Source: Pseudomonas paralactis (GTDB lineage: Bacteria > Pseudomonadota > Gammaproteobacteria > Pseudomonadales > Pseudomonadaceae). Taken from it: a stretch of 64,000 bases of DNA. Positions 39,437 through 49,844 of the stretch are shown here, piece after piece. The stretch's first letter is position 1; each line of letters starts with the position of its first letter. Position numbers and translations under genes: made by a program. The stretch is taken from NCBI RefSeq assembly GCF_001439735.1, contig NZ_JYLN01000003.1, positions 62,001 to 126,000 of the forward strand, written 5' to 3'. The notes beneath the pieces were generated by a model. The model did not search any database and was not told where the DNA came from. It saw nothing but the letters and a program-made list of their open reading frames with translations.

Positions 39437-40810
39437 ATGAAAATCATCATCCTTGGGGCAGGGCAGGTCGGAGGTACGCTGGCCGAACATTTGGCCGGCG
39501 AAGCCAACGACATCACCGTGGTCGACACCGATGCCGAACGCCTGCGCAACCTCGGCGACCGCCTGGACATCCGCACGGTACAGGGCCGGGCGTCGTTCCC
39601 AACGGTGCTGCGTCAGGCGGGTGCCGACGATGCCGACATGCTTGTGGCGGTGACCAACAGTGACGAGACCAATATGGTCGCGTGCCAGGTTGCTCACACC
39701 TTGTTTCACACCCCGACCAAGATCGCCCGGGTGCGCGAAGCGGCCTACCTGACCCGCGCCGGCCTGTTCGATAACGATGCCATCCCGGTGGATGTATTGA
39801 TCAGCCCGGAACAGGTGGTCACCCATTACATCAAGCGCCTGATCGAAATCCCAGGCGCCTTGCAGGTGATCGACTTCGCCGAGGGCAAGGCGCAACTGGT
39901 GGCGGTAAAGGCGTACTACGGTGGGCCGTTGGTGGGCCAGCAACTGCGCCAGCTGCGTGAGCACATGCCCAACGTGGAAACCCGCGTGGCCGCGATTTTC
40001 CGGCGTGACCGGCCGATCCTGCCCCAGGGCGACACGGTGATCGAAGCCGACGACGAAGTGTTTTTCATCGCCGCCAAGGCGAATATTCGCGCGGTCATGA
40101 GCGAAATGCGCAGGCTCGACGAAAGCTACAAACGCATCGTCATCGCCGGCGGTGGGCAGATTGGCGAGCGTTTGGCCGAAGCCATCGAAAGCCGCTATCA
40201 GGTGAAGATCATCGAGATGAGCCCGACGCGGTGCCGGCATTTGTCCGACACCCTCGACAGCACTGTCGTACTGCAAGGCAGCGCCTCGGACCGCGACCTG
40301 CTGATGGAAGAGAACATCGCCGACGCCGATATCTTCCTGGCCCTGACCAACGATGACGAAGCCAACATCATGTCGTCGTTGCTGGCCAAGCGGCTGGGGG
40401 CGAAGAAGGTGATGACCATCATCAACAACCCGGCCTATGTGGACCTGATCCAGGGCGGCGATATCGACATCGCCATCAGCCCGCAACTGGCGACCATTGG
40501 CACCTTGCTTGCCCACGTGCGCCGTGGCGACATTGTCAGCGTGCACTCCCTGCGCCGGGGTGCGGCGGAGGCCATCGAGGCGATTGCCCACGGCGACTCC
40601 AAGTCCAGCAAAGTGATTGGCAAGGCGATCCGCGATATCGGCCTGCCGCCCGGTACCACCATTGGCGCGATCATTCGCGATGAAGAAGTGATCATTGCCC
40701 ACGACGACACGGTGATCGCCACCGGAGACCACGTGATTTTGTTCCTTGTGGATAAGAAACATATCCGCGATGTGGAGAAGCTGTTCCACGTGGGGCTGAG
40801 TTTTTTCTGA
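39437..40810 (+). CDS. trkA: Trk potassium uptake regulatory protein
   Basis: A 457-residue peripheral protein that gates the TrkH/TrkG potassium channel. It is built as two RCK units: the first nucleotide loop is [17 protein letters not shown] (residues 4-20), the second [16 protein letters not shown] near residue 235; each is followed by a TrkA-C domain. Near the stop, the DNA at 40782-40797 resembles parS (13 of 16 bases) and encodes LFHVG. Confidence 0.97.
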   Translation: MKIIILGAGQVGGTLAEHLAGEANDITVVDTDAERLRNLGDRLDIRTVQGRASFPTVLRQAGADDADMLVAVTNSDETNMVACQVAHTLFHTPTKIARVREAAYLTRAGLFDNDAIPVDVLISPEQVVTHYIKRLIEIPGALQVIDFAEGKAQLVAVKAYYGGPLVGQQLRQLREHMPNVETRVAAIFRRDRPILPQGDTVIEADDEVFFIAAKANIRAVMSEMRRLDESYKRIVIAGGGQIGERLAEAIESRYQVKIIEMSPTRCRHLSDTLDSTVVLQGSASDRDLLMEENIADADIFLALTNDDEANIMSSLLAKRLGAKKVMTIINNPAYVDLIQGGDIDIAISPQLATIGTLLAHVRRGDIVSVHSLRRGAAEAIEAIAHGDSKSSKVIGKAIRDIGLPPGTTIGAIIRDEEVIIAHDDTVIATGDHVILFLVDKKHIRDVEKLFHVGLSFF

Positions 40811-40835
40811 AAAAATTGAGTGAGCCTGCCGCCGC

Positions 40836-40902
40836 CATCGCGGGCAAGCCCGCTCCCACATGTGATCGCGTTCAAGTGTGGGAGCGGGCTTGCCCGCGAT
40901 GA
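40836..40902. repeat. REPIN after trkA, stem type GAGCGGGC/GCCCGC
   Basis: Reverse arm 40836-40860 and forward arm TGTGGGAGCGGGCTTGCCCG from 40877; the spacer is only about 16 bases, the shortest in the window. Confidence 0.92.
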
Positions 40903-40941
40903 CGATATCGAAACCGCTATATAGCTAAAGGACGCACAGTC

Positions 40942-41253
40942 ATGCTCGAATCCCTGGAAAAAATGCTCGCCAAGGGTGTGGATAATTCACTGCTGCGGTT
41001 CGGCCTGGGCAAGGGTTATCTGGACCTGAAGGACAACGCAAAGGCGGCCGAGCATTTGCAGCGATGCGTCGAGTTCGATCCGAAGTACTCGGCGGCGTGG
41101 AAGTTGTTGGGCAAGGCGCACCAGGCCCAGGGTGACAGTGCCTCAGCACGACAGGCGTGGGAAAAAGGCATTGAAGCGGCCCAGGCCCACGGCGACAAGC
41201 AGGCCGAAAAAGAGATGGCAGTGTTCCTGAAAAAACTCGACCGCCAGGCTTGA
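40942..41253 (+). CDS. TPR-repeat protein
   Basis: A 103-residue soluble protein with two TPR-like units: LLRFGLGKGYLDLKDNAKAAEHLQRC and AAWKLLGKAHQAQGDSASARQAWEKG, the second with the classical G/Y/A/A spacing. The basic C-terminus is KKLDRQA. It corresponds in place to PA0015. No signal peptide. Protein-protein binding is likely; partner unknown. Confidence 0.85.
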   Translation: MLESLEKMLAKGVDNSLLRFGLGKGYLDLKDNAKAAEHLQRCVEFDPKYSAAWKLLGKAHQAQGDSASARQAWEKGIEAAQAHGDKQAEKEMAVFLKKLDRQA

Positions 41254-41265
41254 TACAGGACTAAA

Positions 41266-41354
41266 TGTGGGAGGGGGCTTGCTCCCGATGGCAGTGTGTC
41301 AGCCAATGCATATTTGACTGAACCACCGCTATCGGGAGCAAGCCCCCTCCCACA
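41266..41354. repeat. REPIN between convergent genes, stem type GAGGGGGC/GCTCCC
   Basis: Forward arm TGTGGGAGGGGGCTTGCTCC from 41266 and reverse arm to 41354 form perfect inverted copies across a 37-base spacer. Lies between the TPR gene and the acyltransferase. Confidence 0.93.
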
Positions 41355-41387
41355 TTGTTTCTATATCGGTCTTGAGTCAGGTGTGAG

Positions 41388-42275
41388 TCAGTACCACCGT
41401 GCCTCGCCCGGCGGGCGCTTCTTGAAGCGCTTCATGCTCCACATGTACTGGCTCGGGTAGGCGCCCACATAGCGCTCCACCACTTTGCTCATCGCCGCGC
41501 AGGAGGTGGCGGTGTCGGTGCTGTACATGTCTTCCGGCGCTGCTTCCAGGATCACCTTGTAGCCCGAGCCGTCCGGCAGCCGCAGGGCATGCAGGAACAC
41601 ACCCACGGCCTTGTGGCCCGCGAGCATGTTGGGCACGAATTTGCTGGTGAGCGCCTGGGTGGCGAAAAACGGTACGAAGATGCCCGCGGACTCAGCCGGT
41701 TCCGGGTCGGCAGGAATGCCCACCTGGCCGCCTTTGCGCACTTCCTTGATCACGCTGAGAATGCCTTCCTTGGTCGACGCCGCCACGCGGTTGCCCAGCT
41801 GCACGCGTTGTTTGCGCAGCAGTTCGTCCACCGCCTTGAGCTTGGGCGGCCGATAGAAAATGATCGGTTTGCACTGGCTGCAATAGAAGTGGTTCAACAC
41901 TTCCCAGTTGCCCAGGTGGCTGGTGATGCCCACCACGCCTTTGCCGGAGGCCAGGGCCTCGTGCAGCACTTCCAGGCCCTCGACTTCGCGGACCAGGTCG
42001 ATGGAGCGCTGCGCCGGCCAGATCCACGCGCAGGCGCTTTCAGTGAGGGACTTGCCGATGTCCATCAGGCTGCGGCCCACCAGGCGCTCGCGCTCGGCCG
42101 GGTCCATCTCCGGAAAGCACTTGGAGAGGTTGATCCGCACGGTGTCGCGGGAGCGGTTGGGGGTTTTCCACATGATCCAGCCGATACCCGTGCCGACGGC
42201 TTGTACGGCGCGCCAGGGCAGCAGGGCAAACAACCGAAGAGCGCCTACCAGCAAGGCGCCTTTAAACTTTTCCAC
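41388..42275 (-). CDS. LpxL/HtrB-like lipid A acyltransferase family protein
   Basis: A 295-residue inner-membrane protein. One N-terminal membrane segment (ALLVGALRLFALLPWRAV) precedes the acyltransferase domain. Motif HLGNWE contains the catalytic His and Glu of the HX4D/E type. Other family marks: RVAASTKEGILSVIKEVRKG and ADPEPAESAGIFVPFFATQAL. Secondary acylation of lipid A with laurate or another acyl chain is likely; a hydroxy-lauroyl or ornithine-lipid role cannot be excluded. It matches PA0011 in place. Confidence 0.87.
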   Translation of the reverse strand: MEKFKGALLVGALRLFALLPWRAVQAVGTGIGWIMWKTPNRSRDTVRINLSKCFPEMDPAERERLVGRSLMDIGKSLTESACAWIWPAQRSIDLVREVEGLEVLHEALASGKGVVGITSHLGNWEVLNHFYCSQCKPIIFYRPPKLKAVDELLRKQRVQLGNRVAASTKEGILSVIKEVRKGGQVGIPADPEPAESAGIFVPFFATQALTSKFVPNMLAGHKAVGVFLHALRLPDGSGYKVILEAAPEDMYSTDTATSCAAMSKVVERYVGAYPSQYMWSMKRFKKRPPGEARWY

Positions 42276-42315
42276 AGGTCACTCCTGATCGTGTGTGGTG
42301 CGCAAAGCCGGCATT

Positions 42316-42873
42316 CTAACCGGCGTTGACCAAGTCCGCGTAACGGTCGCAGTCCTGGGTGTGGTCCATGACCATGCCCGAGGCCTGCATGAAGGCGTAG
42401 CAGATGGTCGGCCCCACGAAGGTGAAGCCGGCCTTTTTCAAGGCTTTACTCATGGCTTCGGCTTCGGGCGTAATCGCCGGGACGTCGCTGCGATCCTTGA
42501 AGTGATTGACCTTGGGTTTGCCGCCGACAAACGACCACAAAAAACCCACTGGATCTTCCAGCGCCAGCCAGGCCGCGGCGTTGCGCCGGGTGGCATTGAG
42601 CTTCAAGCGATTGCGCACGATGCCGGGATCCTGCATCAGCGCCTCGATTTCTTCATCGCTCAACTGGGCCAGGCGCTGCGCATCAAACCCGAACAAGACC
42701 TTTCGATAATGCTCGCGTTTGCGTAAAACAGTGATCCAGGACAGGCCTGCCTGGAACCCTTCGAGCAAAAGCAACTCGAACAAACCCTGCGCATCGCGCA
42801 GCGGCGTTCCCCACTCTTGATCGTGATAAGCCATGTACAGCGGATCTTCAGAACACCAAAAGCAGCGTGGCAT
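42316..42873 (-). CDS. tag: DNA-3-methyladenine glycosylase I
   Basis: A 185-residue repair enzyme removing 3-methyladenine. Zinc ligands are Cys4 and His17 (MPRCFWCSEDPLYMAYHDQE) and His171 and Cys175 (MDHTQDC). The helix-hairpin-helix core includes FELLLLEGFQAGLSWITVLRK. The start at 42873 is the usual MPRCFW; the frame is open far upstream but overlaps glyQ on the opposite strand and has no similarity. Confidence 0.95.
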   Translation of the reverse strand: MPRCFWCSEDPLYMAYHDQEWGTPLRDAQGLFELLLLEGFQAGLSWITVLRKREHYRKVLFGFDAQRLAQLSDEEIEALMQDPGIVRNRLKLNATRRNAAAWLALEDPVGFLWSFVGGKPKVNHFKDRSDVPAITPEAEAMSKALKKAGFTFVGPTICYAFMQASGMVMDHTQDCDRYADLVNAG

Positions 42874-42954
42874 AAGGCTCCAGGGAGTGGTGGCGGGGCC
42901 GAATCGGGTATACTCCCGCTCTTTAAATCGCAGCCCAAGTAACAGGTGAATTTC

Positions 42955-43908
42955 GTGAGCCAGCCTACGCCAGCCGTGCGTACCTTCCAAGACTTGATCC
43001 TCGCCCTCCAGCAATACTGGGCCGAGCAAGGTTGTGTGGTACTTCAGCCCTACGATATGGAAGTAGGCGCCGGCACTTTCCACACCGCTACATTCCTGCG
43101 GGCCATCGGCCCGGAAACCTGGAACGCCGCTTATGTGCAGCCCAGTCGTCGCCCGACTGACGGCCGCTACGGCGAAAACCCGAACCGTCTGCAGCACTAC
43201 TACCAGTTTCAGGTGGTATTGAAGCCCAACCCGGACAACTTCCAGGAACTGTACCTGGGCTCGCTGAAACATGTCGGTCTGGACCCATTGGTGCACGACA
43301 TCCGTTTCGTCGAAGACAACTGGGAATCGCCAACCCTGGGCGCCTGGGGCCTGGGCTGGGAAGTCTGGCTCAACGGCATGGAAGTGACGCAGTTCACTTA
43401 CTTCCAGCAAGCGGGCGGCATTGAATGCTACCCGGTCACCGGCGAGATCACCTACGGTCTGGAGCGCCTGGCCATGTACCTGCAAGGCGTGGACTCGGTC
43501 TACGACCTGGTATGGGCTGACGGCCCGTTCGGCAAGGTGACCTACGGCGATGTGTTCCACCAGAACGAAGTGGAGCAGTCCACCTACAACTTCGAACACG
43601 CCAACGTCGACAAGCTGTTCGAACTGTTCGATTTCTATGAAAGCGAAGCCAAGCGCCTGATCGAACTCGACCAGCCGCTGCCGTTGCCAAGCTATGAAAT
43701 GGTGTTGAAGGCGTCCCATACCTTCAACCTGCTGGACGCGCGCCGTGCCATCTCGGTAACCGCACGCCAGCAATACATCCTGCGTGTACGCACTCTGGCG
43801 CGTTCCGTCGCTCAAGCCTACCTGCTGGCTCGCGCCAAGCTGGGCTTCCCGATGGCCACCCCGGACCTGCGTGATGAAGTGTTGGCTAAGCTGGAGGCTG
43901 CACAATGA
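42955..43908 (+). CDS. glyQ: glycyl-tRNA synthetase alpha chain
   Basis: A 317-residue catalytic subunit of the tetrameric GlyRS. Segments [60 protein letters not shown] and [19 protein letters not shown] are diagnostic. The GTG at 42955 is chosen ([11 protein letters not shown]), 5-9 bases after AGGTGA; a GTG at 42946 is also in frame. It overlaps glyS by 4 bases (ATGA). Confidence 0.97.
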   Translation: MSQPTPAVRTFQDLILALQQYWAEQGCVVLQPYDMEVGAGTFHTATFLRAIGPETWNAAYVQPSRRPTDGRYGENPNRLQHYYQFQVVLKPNPDNFQELYLGSLKHVGLDPLVHDIRFVEDNWESPTLGAWGLGWEVWLNGMEVTQFTYFQQAGGIECYPVTGEITYGLERLAMYLQGVDSVYDLVWADGPFGKVTYGDVFHQNEVEQSTYNFEHANVDKLFELFDFYESEAKRLIELDQPLPLPSYEMVLKASHTFNLLDARRAISVTARQQYILRVRTLARSVAQAYLLARAKLGFPMATPDLRDEVLAKLEAAQ

Positions 43909-45959
43909 GTGCTCAAGATTTCCTGGTTGAACTGGGCACCGAAGAGCTGCCACCCAAGGCACTCAATACCCTGGCCGATGCGTTCCTGGCCGGTATCGAA
44001 AAAGGCCTGCAGACTGCCGGCCTGAAGTTTGAAGCCAAAAAAGTCTACGCCGCGCCGCGCCGTCTGGCTGTGCTGCTGACCGCGCTGGAAACCCAGCAGC
44101 CGGACCGCAACATCAACCTGGACGGCCCACCGCGTCAGGCAGCTTTCGATGCCGACGGCAACCCTACCCAGGCCGCCCTTGGCTTTGCCAAGAAGTGTGG
44201 CGTAGAGCTGAGCGAGATCGACCAAAGTGGCCCGAAACTGCGTTTCAGCCAGGTCATCACCGGCAAGCCGACCGCCAGCCTGTTGCCGACCATCGTTGAA
44301 GACTCCCTGAACGACCTGCCTATTCCCAAGCGCATGCGCTGGGGTGCGCGCAAGGAAGAGTTCGTACGTCCAACCCAATGGCTGGTGATGCTGCTCGGTG
44401 ACCAGGTCATCGATTGCACCCTCCTCGCCCAGAAGGCCGGTCGTGACTCCCGTGGTCACCGCTTCCATCATCCGCAAAGCGTGCGCATCACTTCGCCGGC
44501 CAACTACCTTAACGACCTGCGTGCCGCTTACGTATTGGCCGATGCCAATGAGCGTCGCGAGCTGATCAGCAAGCGCACCGAAGAGCTGGCCCGCCTGCAG
44601 GAAGGCACCGCCATCGTGCCGCCAAGCCTGCTGGACGAAGTGACCGCCCTGGTGGAATGGCCGGTGCCGCTGGTGTGCTCGTTCGAAGAGCGTTTCCTCG
44701 ATGTGCCGCAAGAAGCCTTGATCACCACCATGCAGGACAACCAGAAGTACTTCTGCCTGCTGGATGCGGACGGTAAGTTGCTGCCGCGTTTTATCACCGT
44801 GGCCAACATCGAGAGCAAGGACCCGCAGCAGATCATCGCCGGTAACGAGAAAGTCGTTCGCCCGCGGCTGACCGATGCCGAGTTCTTCTTCAAGCAAGAC
44901 AAGAAGCAGAAGCTGGAAGACTTCAACCTGCGCCTGCAAAACGTGGTGTTCCAGGAAAAACTCGGCAGTGTCTACGACAAGGCCGTGCGGGTTTCCAAGC
45001 TGGCAGCCTACATTGCTCCACGCATCGGCGGCGACGCAGCCTGGGCTGCCCGTGCCGGCTTGCTGTCCAAGTGCGACCTGGCCACCGAAATGGTCGGCGA
45101 GTTCCCTGAGATGCAAGGTGTTGCCGGTTACTATTACGCCCTCAACGACGGCGAGCCGGACGATGTCGCCCTGGCCCTGAACGAGCAGTACATGCCACGC
45201 GGTGCCGGTGCAGAACTGCCGACCACCCTGACGGGTGCAGCTGTGGCCATCGCCGACAAGCTCGATACGCTGGTGGGTATCTTCGGTATCGGTATGTTGC
45301 CCACCGGCAGCAAAGACCCGTATGCCCTGCGCCGTGCGGCATTGGGCGTGCTGCGGATCCTGATCGACAAGAAGCTGGACCTCGACCTGACTCAGGCCGT
45401 GGTATTCGCCGTCGGCCAGTTCGGCACCAAGGTCAAGCAAGCCGGCCTGGCCGAGCAAGTGCTGGAGTTCGTGTTCGACCGCTTGCGTGCGCGTTACGAA
45501 GACGAAGGCGTGGATGTTTCCGTCTACCTCTCGGTACGTGCCCTGCAACCGGGTTCAGCACTGGACTTCGACCAGCGTGTACAAGCCGTGCAAGCGTTCC
45601 GCAAGCTGCCGGAAGCCGATGCCCTGGCCGCCGTGAACAAGCGCGTGTCGAACCTGCTGAGCAAGGCCGATAACCTCGGCAGTGCCGAAGTCGACCCTGG
45701 CCTGTTTGCCGACGCCAAGGAGTTCTCGCTGAACTCGGCCATCGCCAAGGCCGAGAGCGCCGTGAAGCCACTGATCGCCGAGCGTAACTACGCGCAAGCG
45801 CTGGCGCGCCTGGCGTCGTTGCGCGAGCCGGTGGATGCGTTCTTCGAAGCGGTGATGATCAATGCCGACGATGCCGGCGTGCGCAAAAACCGCTACGCCA
45901 TGCTGGCGCGCCTGCGTGGTTTGTTCATCAATATCGCCGACATTTCCGTACTGGGCTGA
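43905..45959 (+). CDS. glyS: glycyl-tRNA synthetase beta chain
   Basis: A 684-residue tRNA-binding subunit of GlyRS. It begins [20 protein letters not shown], carries [20 protein letters not shown] and a C-terminal HD-like plus anticodon-binding part ([40 protein letters not shown]). Coupled to glyQ by an ATGA overlap; gmhB starts 2 bases after its stop. Confidence 0.97.
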   Translation: MSAQDFLVELGTEELPPKALNTLADAFLAGIEKGLQTAGLKFEAKKVYAAPRRLAVLLTALETQQPDRNINLDGPPRQAAFDADGNPTQAALGFAKKCGVELSEIDQSGPKLRFSQVITGKPTASLLPTIVEDSLNDLPIPKRMRWGARKEEFVRPTQWLVMLLGDQVIDCTLLAQKAGRDSRGHRFHHPQSVRITSPANYLNDLRAAYVLADANERRELISKRTEELARLQEGTAIVPPSLLDEVTALVEWPVPLVCSFEERFLDVPQEALITTMQDNQKYFCLLDADGKLLPRFITVANIESKDPQQIIAGNEKVVRPRLTDAEFFFKQDKKQKLEDFNLRLQNVVFQEKLGSVYDKAVRVSKLAAYIAPRIGGDAAWAARAGLLSKCDLATEMVGEFPEMQGVAGYYYALNDGEPDDVALALNEQYMPRGAGAELPTTLTGAAVAIADKLDTLVGIFGIGMLPTGSKDPYALRRAALGVLRILIDKKLDLDLTQAVVFAVGQFGTKVKQAGLAEQVLEFVFDRLRARYEDEGVDVSVYLSVRALQPGSALDFDQRVQAVQAFRKLPEADALAAVNKRVSNLLSKADNLGSAEVDPGLFADAKEFSLNSAIAKAESAVKPLIAERNYAQALARLASLREPVDAFFEAVMINADDAGVRKNRYAMLARLRGLFINIADISVLG

Positions 45960-45961
45960 TC

Positions 45962-46498
45962 ATGTTGAAACTGCTGATTCTCGATCGGGACGGGGTGATC
46001 AACTATGACTCCGACGCTTACATCAAGTCGGTGCAAGAGTGGATCCCCTTGCCCGGCTCGATCGAGGCCATCGCGCAGTTGAGCAAAGCCGGCTGGACAG
46101 TGGCCATCGCCACCAACCAGTCCGGCATCGCCCGCGGTTACTACGACATCGCCACCCTGGACGCCATGCACGCGCGCTTGCGCACGTTGGTGGCCGAACA
46201 GGGCGGTGAGGTGGGGCTGGTGGTTTACTGCCCCCACGGGCCGGATGAGGGCTGCGATTGCCGCAAGCCCAAGCCTGGCATGTTGAAAATCATTGCAGAA
46301 CATTACAAGGTGCCCCTGACTGGGATATGGTTCGTCGGGGACAGCCTCGGTGACCTGGAGGCGGCCAAAGCCGTCGACTCTCAGCCAGTTTTGGTAAAGA
46401 CCGGAAAAGGCGAAAAGACCCAGGCTAAAAACCTGCCGGTAGGCACCTTGATTTTTGACGATCTGGCGGCCGTTGCCGCAGAACTTATTAATAACTAG
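45962..46498 (+). CDS. gmhB: D-glycero-beta-D-manno-heptose-1,7-bisphosphate 7-phosphatase
   Basis: A 178-residue HAD phosphatase in LPS heptose synthesis. The nucleophile motif is LDRDGVINYDSD (Asp9/Asp11 region), the structural zinc loop is CPHGPDEGCDCRKPKPGM, and motif IV is FVGDSLGDLEAA. The DRDGVIN and zinc loop distinguish GmhB from other HAD enzymes. Starts 2 bases after glyS. Confidence 0.95.
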   Translation: MLKLLILDRDGVINYDSDAYIKSVQEWIPLPGSIEAIAQLSKAGWTVAIATNQSGIARGYYDIATLDAMHARLRTLVAEQGGEVGLVVYCPHGPDEGCDCRKPKPGMLKIIAEHYKVPLTGIWFVGDSLGDLEAAKAVDSQPVLVKTGKGEKTQAKNLPVGTLIFDDLAAVAAELINN

Positions 46499-46580
46499 CC
46501 GCCCTCGACTTCCTGACCAAGGATTGTTCGGGAGTGCGCTTTTAACAGGCGGGCCGTGTCCCGCAACGGTAAATGCCGCC

Positions 46581-47351
46581 ATGTCGATCTTGCAGGCCAT
46601 CAGAACCTTTTTCTTTTACCTGCTGCTGGGCACCAGTTCGTTTCTCTGGTGCACCCTGAGCTTTTTTATTGCACCCTTCCTGCCGTTCAAGGCGCGTTAT
46701 CGCTTCATCAACGTTTATTGGTGCCGCTGCGCGTTGTGGCTGAGCAAGGTATTCCTGAACATCCGTTTCGAGGTCAAGGGCGCAGAAAACGTCCCAGATC
46801 AACCCTGCGTGATTCTTTCGAACCACCAAAGCACCTGGGAAACCTTCTTTCTTTCCGCATACTTCTCGCCCCTGAGCCAGGTGCTTAAGCGTGAACTGCT
46901 GTACGTGCCGTTTTTTGGCTGGGCCATGGCCATGTTGCGCCCGATCGCCATTGACCGTGACAACCCCAAGGCAGCACTCAAGCATGTGGCCAAGAAGGGC
47001 GACGAGTTGCTCAAGGATGGCGTCTGGGTGCTGATCTTCCCAGAGGGGACGCGTGTGCCCTACGGCACCGTAGGCAAATTTTCACGGGGCGGCACCGCCT
47101 TGGCGGTCAACGCCAACCTGCCGGTGCTGCCCATTGCCCACAATGCCGGCAAGTTCTGGCCAAAGACCGGCTGGGCCAAACGCCCAGGCACCATCACCGT
47201 GGTGATAGGCGAGCCGATGTACGCAGAAGGCGAGGGGCCGCGTGCCATTGCTGCACTGAACGACCGCGCCGCAGCGTGGAATGAAGCGCAGCAGCGAGCC
47301 ATGGGCTCCCTGCCTCCCGAGCCCCTGGTGGTGGAGACCCCGGCGATTTGA
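46581..47351 (+). CDS. plsC: 1-acyl-sn-glycerol-3-phosphate acyltransferase (PlsC type)
   Basis: A 256-residue inner-membrane enzyme that acylates lysophosphatidic acid. N-terminal membrane segment IRTFFFYLLLGTSSFLWCTL, acyltransferase motif NHQSTWET (the usual fourth-position Asp is Glu), and the substrate motif FPEGTRVPYGTVGKFSRGG. The ATG at 46581 is chosen; gmhB ends 82 bases upstream. It corresponds to PA0005 of PAO1, which I recall as lptA. A terminator follows about 130 bases after its stop. Confidence 0.92.
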   Translation: MSILQAIRTFFFYLLLGTSSFLWCTLSFFIAPFLPFKARYRFINVYWCRCALWLSKVFLNIRFEVKGAENVPDQPCVILSNHQSTWETFFLSAYFSPLSQVLKRELLYVPFFGWAMAMLRPIAIDRDNPKAALKHVAKKGDELLKDGVWVLIFPEGTRVPYGTVGKFSRGGTALAVNANLPVLPIAHNAGKFWPKTGWAKRPGTITVVIGEPMYAEGEGPRAIAALNDRAAAWNEAQQRAMGSLPPEPLVVETPAI

Positions 47352-47356
47352 GGATC

Positions 47357-47365
47357 TGTGGATAA
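47357..47365 (-). other. isolated DnaA box (TTATCCACA)
   Basis: TGTGGATAA lies 5 bases after the plsC stop, about 10 kb left of oriC. A perfect match. Confidence 0.5.
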
Positions 47366-47484
47366 CCTGTGCACGCTTTGTTGGCGAATTGGCTTTTTTG
47401 ATTCATAACCTACTGATTTGCTTCTATATTTCTGAAGGTCATAAAATCTCGAAAAACGTGCATAAGTTTTTTCCTCATAAAAAA

Positions 47485-47508
47485 ACCGGTCCTTGTGACC
47501 GGTTTTTT
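47485..47508. terminator. bidirectional intrinsic terminator
   Basis: Stem ACCGGTC / GACCGGT, loop CTTGT, flanked by AAAAA and TTTTTT. Serves plsC and the convergent histidine kinase gene. Confidence 0.92.
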
Positions 47509-47531
47509 ATGCACAGCAGAAAAGTCAGTTT

Positions 47532-49844
47532 TTAGTCGTCCAACTGCGGCAGTAACAAGATGAATGTCGAGCCCTTACCCAGCTCACTTTCACAAACGAT
47601 GCGTCCACCATGGCGTTCCACCACGGCCTTAACCATCGTCAGCCCCAGTCCCAGACCGTCACTGCCCTGGGCCGAATCAAAACGCCGGTACTGGCTGAAC
47701 AGCTCCGGCAAATCCTCGGGGGCGATCCCCGGCCCCTGATCGCTGATGCGGCATTCCAGCCACCCCTGTGCACTGGCGTGCCTTAACCTGACGGTAGTTC
47801 CGGATGGGGAATATTTGATCGCATTCTCCAGCACGTTGAATAACGCACGGGTGAGCAGTGATTGATCGGCGTGGACCATCGCTTCATCTGCCTCATCCAG
47901 GTCGTGGACCAGATGGATACCCTTGAGTTGCGCAATCACCGCCACCTGATCAAAAGCGTCCATCACCAGCATAGCGAACAAGGTCGTCTGGAACTGGTAG
48001 CCGTCAGCCTCGGCCTTGGCTAATTGCACGAAGGATTCGGTAAGGCTCAAGGCCCGTCGGACCTGTTGCTCGACCTGGGCAAAAACCGGCGATTGGCCGT
48101 TATGCACATCGAGCAGGGCGAGGATCGCCGAATGGGGTGCGCGCAGGTCGTGGGACAGGAAACGCAGCATGGTCTCGCGGTGCTGCTGGGCTTCTCGCTC
48201 CTTGCTCAGGTCCGTCAGGCTTAACAGCCAGCCGAGGGCGAAGTCACCTTCGGCCGGAAGCAAGGGCGCAAGCTCCATCCGCAAGCTGCGCTGGTGGATA
48301 TCGCGAAACTCGACCAATTCCAGTGCTGACAGGGCAGGGCGTACGCCGTTGTGCAGCGGGGGATAGCCCAAATCGGCGAGTTGTTCGATGAGGTTTGAGT
48401 TGACCAGGTCGTTACCGAACACATCCCGGGCTACTCGATTGGCCAATAGGATATTGCCTTGAGGGTCGGTTATCAGCGTAGCGACCGGCAGACATTCCAG
48501 CCCGTCCGCCATAAAGCGCCGCGTATCACGCGTGCGGCTGACTGCCTGCTCAAGAGCAAAGATCCGCCCCTGCAGCACGTCGCCCTTGCTGGCAGGCGCA
48601 CGACGACGTTCCGGCAGTACCTTGGGCTCGTTATCCAACCGCGCCAGCTCCCAGCCAAAGTAAGCCAGGATGACGCTCAGGCGCCGCCAGTTCCAGATGA
48701 GGTAGCTGAGTAGCAGCCCAATCAAACACGCGGCGGGGGACCACCAATGCCCAAGGCGCAGCAATGCCCATGAGCCCACCAGCGCCGCGATCATACCGCC
48801 CAGGGTCATCCACAAGGCGTAGCGAGGGCGATACAACAGCAGGCCCAGCAGCAAGGTCACCAAGGAGGTCGCCAACAAGGCTGCGAGCCATCCGGGCAGG
48901 TCGACAATGCTGCGCCCCTGCAAAAAACCATTGAGGATATCGGCTTGGATCTCCACTCCCGCGGTGGTGCCGACGGTGGAGGAAAGCGGGCTCACAAAAC
49001 GATCAGCCATTCCATACGCCGTGGCGCCGATCAGAATCAGCCGGCCGCGCAACGTCTCGGGAGGTACTTCGCCGCGCAACACGCTGATGTAAGACACGCT
49101 GGGAAAGTGATTATCTTCCGAGGTGAACGGCACGCGGATTTCATGTTCCTGATGCCACTGCTGGCTGCTGGGCTGTTGCGCCAGGCCGGGCATTACTGGT
49201 GCTTGTTCGCTACTCAGCGCGAACGCCAACCATGCCAGTTGAGGAAGCGTGCTTCCCGGCGGGCCTTCACGCAGATAAACGCTACGTACAATGCCATCCT
49301 TATCTGCTTCGACGTTGATATGCCCCACACCCTTGGCGCACTTGAGCAATGGCGACAGCGGCTCTCCCGGCAGGCTGGGACCTACACTGCTATCACCGAC
49401 GATGGGCAGCAGTACATTGCCAGCATTGCAGACGGCATCTGCCAATCGCCGTCCATCAGCCCCCTCACCAGATTCGCTGAAGATTACATCGAATAGAATG
49501 CCGGCCGGCTGGGCGGTACTGAGGCGTTCGATCAGGTCTGCGTGTACGCTGCGCGGCCAAGGCCAGGGGCCGAGTATTTCCAGGCTGGGCGCATCAATGG
49601 TGACCAGCAGAATCCGTGGATCAACCGGCAAGGGTGTCAGTCGGCGCAGGCTGTCGTAGAGAGGATTATTGAGCGCCAGGCCCGGACTCAACGAGAGGTA
49701 AACGGTAAAGGGCAGCAACACCAGCCCGATCAGTAACCATTCACGGACCAACCCATGGAACAACAGCTGTGCCTGGGTGGGTTGGCGTTTCTCGGCTTTG
49801 CGCCATAGCTTCACAGGGCTACCGCCGAAAGTGCGCGAAGGCAT
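47532..49844 (-). CDS. CHASE2-domain sensor histidine kinase
   Basis: A 770-residue membrane kinase. Layout: one membrane helix (about 35-55), a CHASE2 extracytoplasmic sensor (about 60-310: RILLVTIDAPSLEILGPWPW, AGILFDVIF, LIGATAYGMADRFVSP), three close membrane helices (about 320-385), a short linker coil, a PAS-like domain (about 445-545: PVATLITDPQGNILLANRVA), then HisKA with His565 in RFLSHDLRAPHS and a HATPase domain (NVLENAIKYSPSG, DQGPGI, GLGLGLTMVKAVVERHGG). CHASE2 ligands are unknown. It is divergent from an OmpR-type regulator and the two should form a pair. I do not recall this pair at the PAO1 origin, so it may be an insertion of the P. fluorescens lineage. Confidence 0.9.
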   Translation of the reverse strand: MPSRTFGGSPVKLWRKAEKRQPTQAQLLFHGLVREWLLIGLVLLPFTVYLSLSPGLALNNPLYDSLRRLTPLPVDPRILLVTIDAPSLEILGPWPWPRSVHADLIERLSTAQPAGILFDVIFSESGEGADGRRLADAVCNAGNVLLPIVGDSSVGPSLPGEPLSPLLKCAKGVGHINVEADKDGIVRSVYLREGPPGSTLPQLAWLAFALSSEQAPVMPGLAQQPSSQQWHQEHEIRVPFTSEDNHFPSVSYISVLRGEVPPETLRGRLILIGATAYGMADRFVSPLSSTVGTTAGVEIQADILNGFLQGRSIVDLPGWLAALLATSLVTLLLGLLLYRPRYALWMTLGGMIAALVGSWALLRLGHWWSPAACLIGLLLSYLIWNWRRLSVILAYFGWELARLDNEPKVLPERRRAPASKGDVLQGRIFALEQAVSRTRDTRRFMADGLECLPVATLITDPQGNILLANRVARDVFGNDLVNSNLIEQLADLGYPPLHNGVRPALSALELVEFRDIHQRSLRMELAPLLPAEGDFALGWLLSLTDLSKEREAQQHRETMLRFLSHDLRAPHSAILALLDVHNGQSPVFAQVEQQVRRALSLTESFVQLAKAEADGYQFQTTLFAMLVMDAFDQVAVIAQLKGIHLVHDLDEADEAMVHADQSLLTRALFNVLENAIKYSPSGTTVRLRHASAQGWLECRISDQGPGIAPEDLPELFSQYRRFDSAQGSDGLGLGLTMVKAVVERHGGRIVCESELGKGSTFILLLPQLDD

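Noticed and set aside
42874..43962. Possible N-terminal extension of tag over glyQ
   Set aside because: It is the reverse strand of glyQ; the normal Tag start MPRCFW is at 42873.
43818..45548. 576-residue minus-strand frame
   Set aside because: Antisense to glyS.
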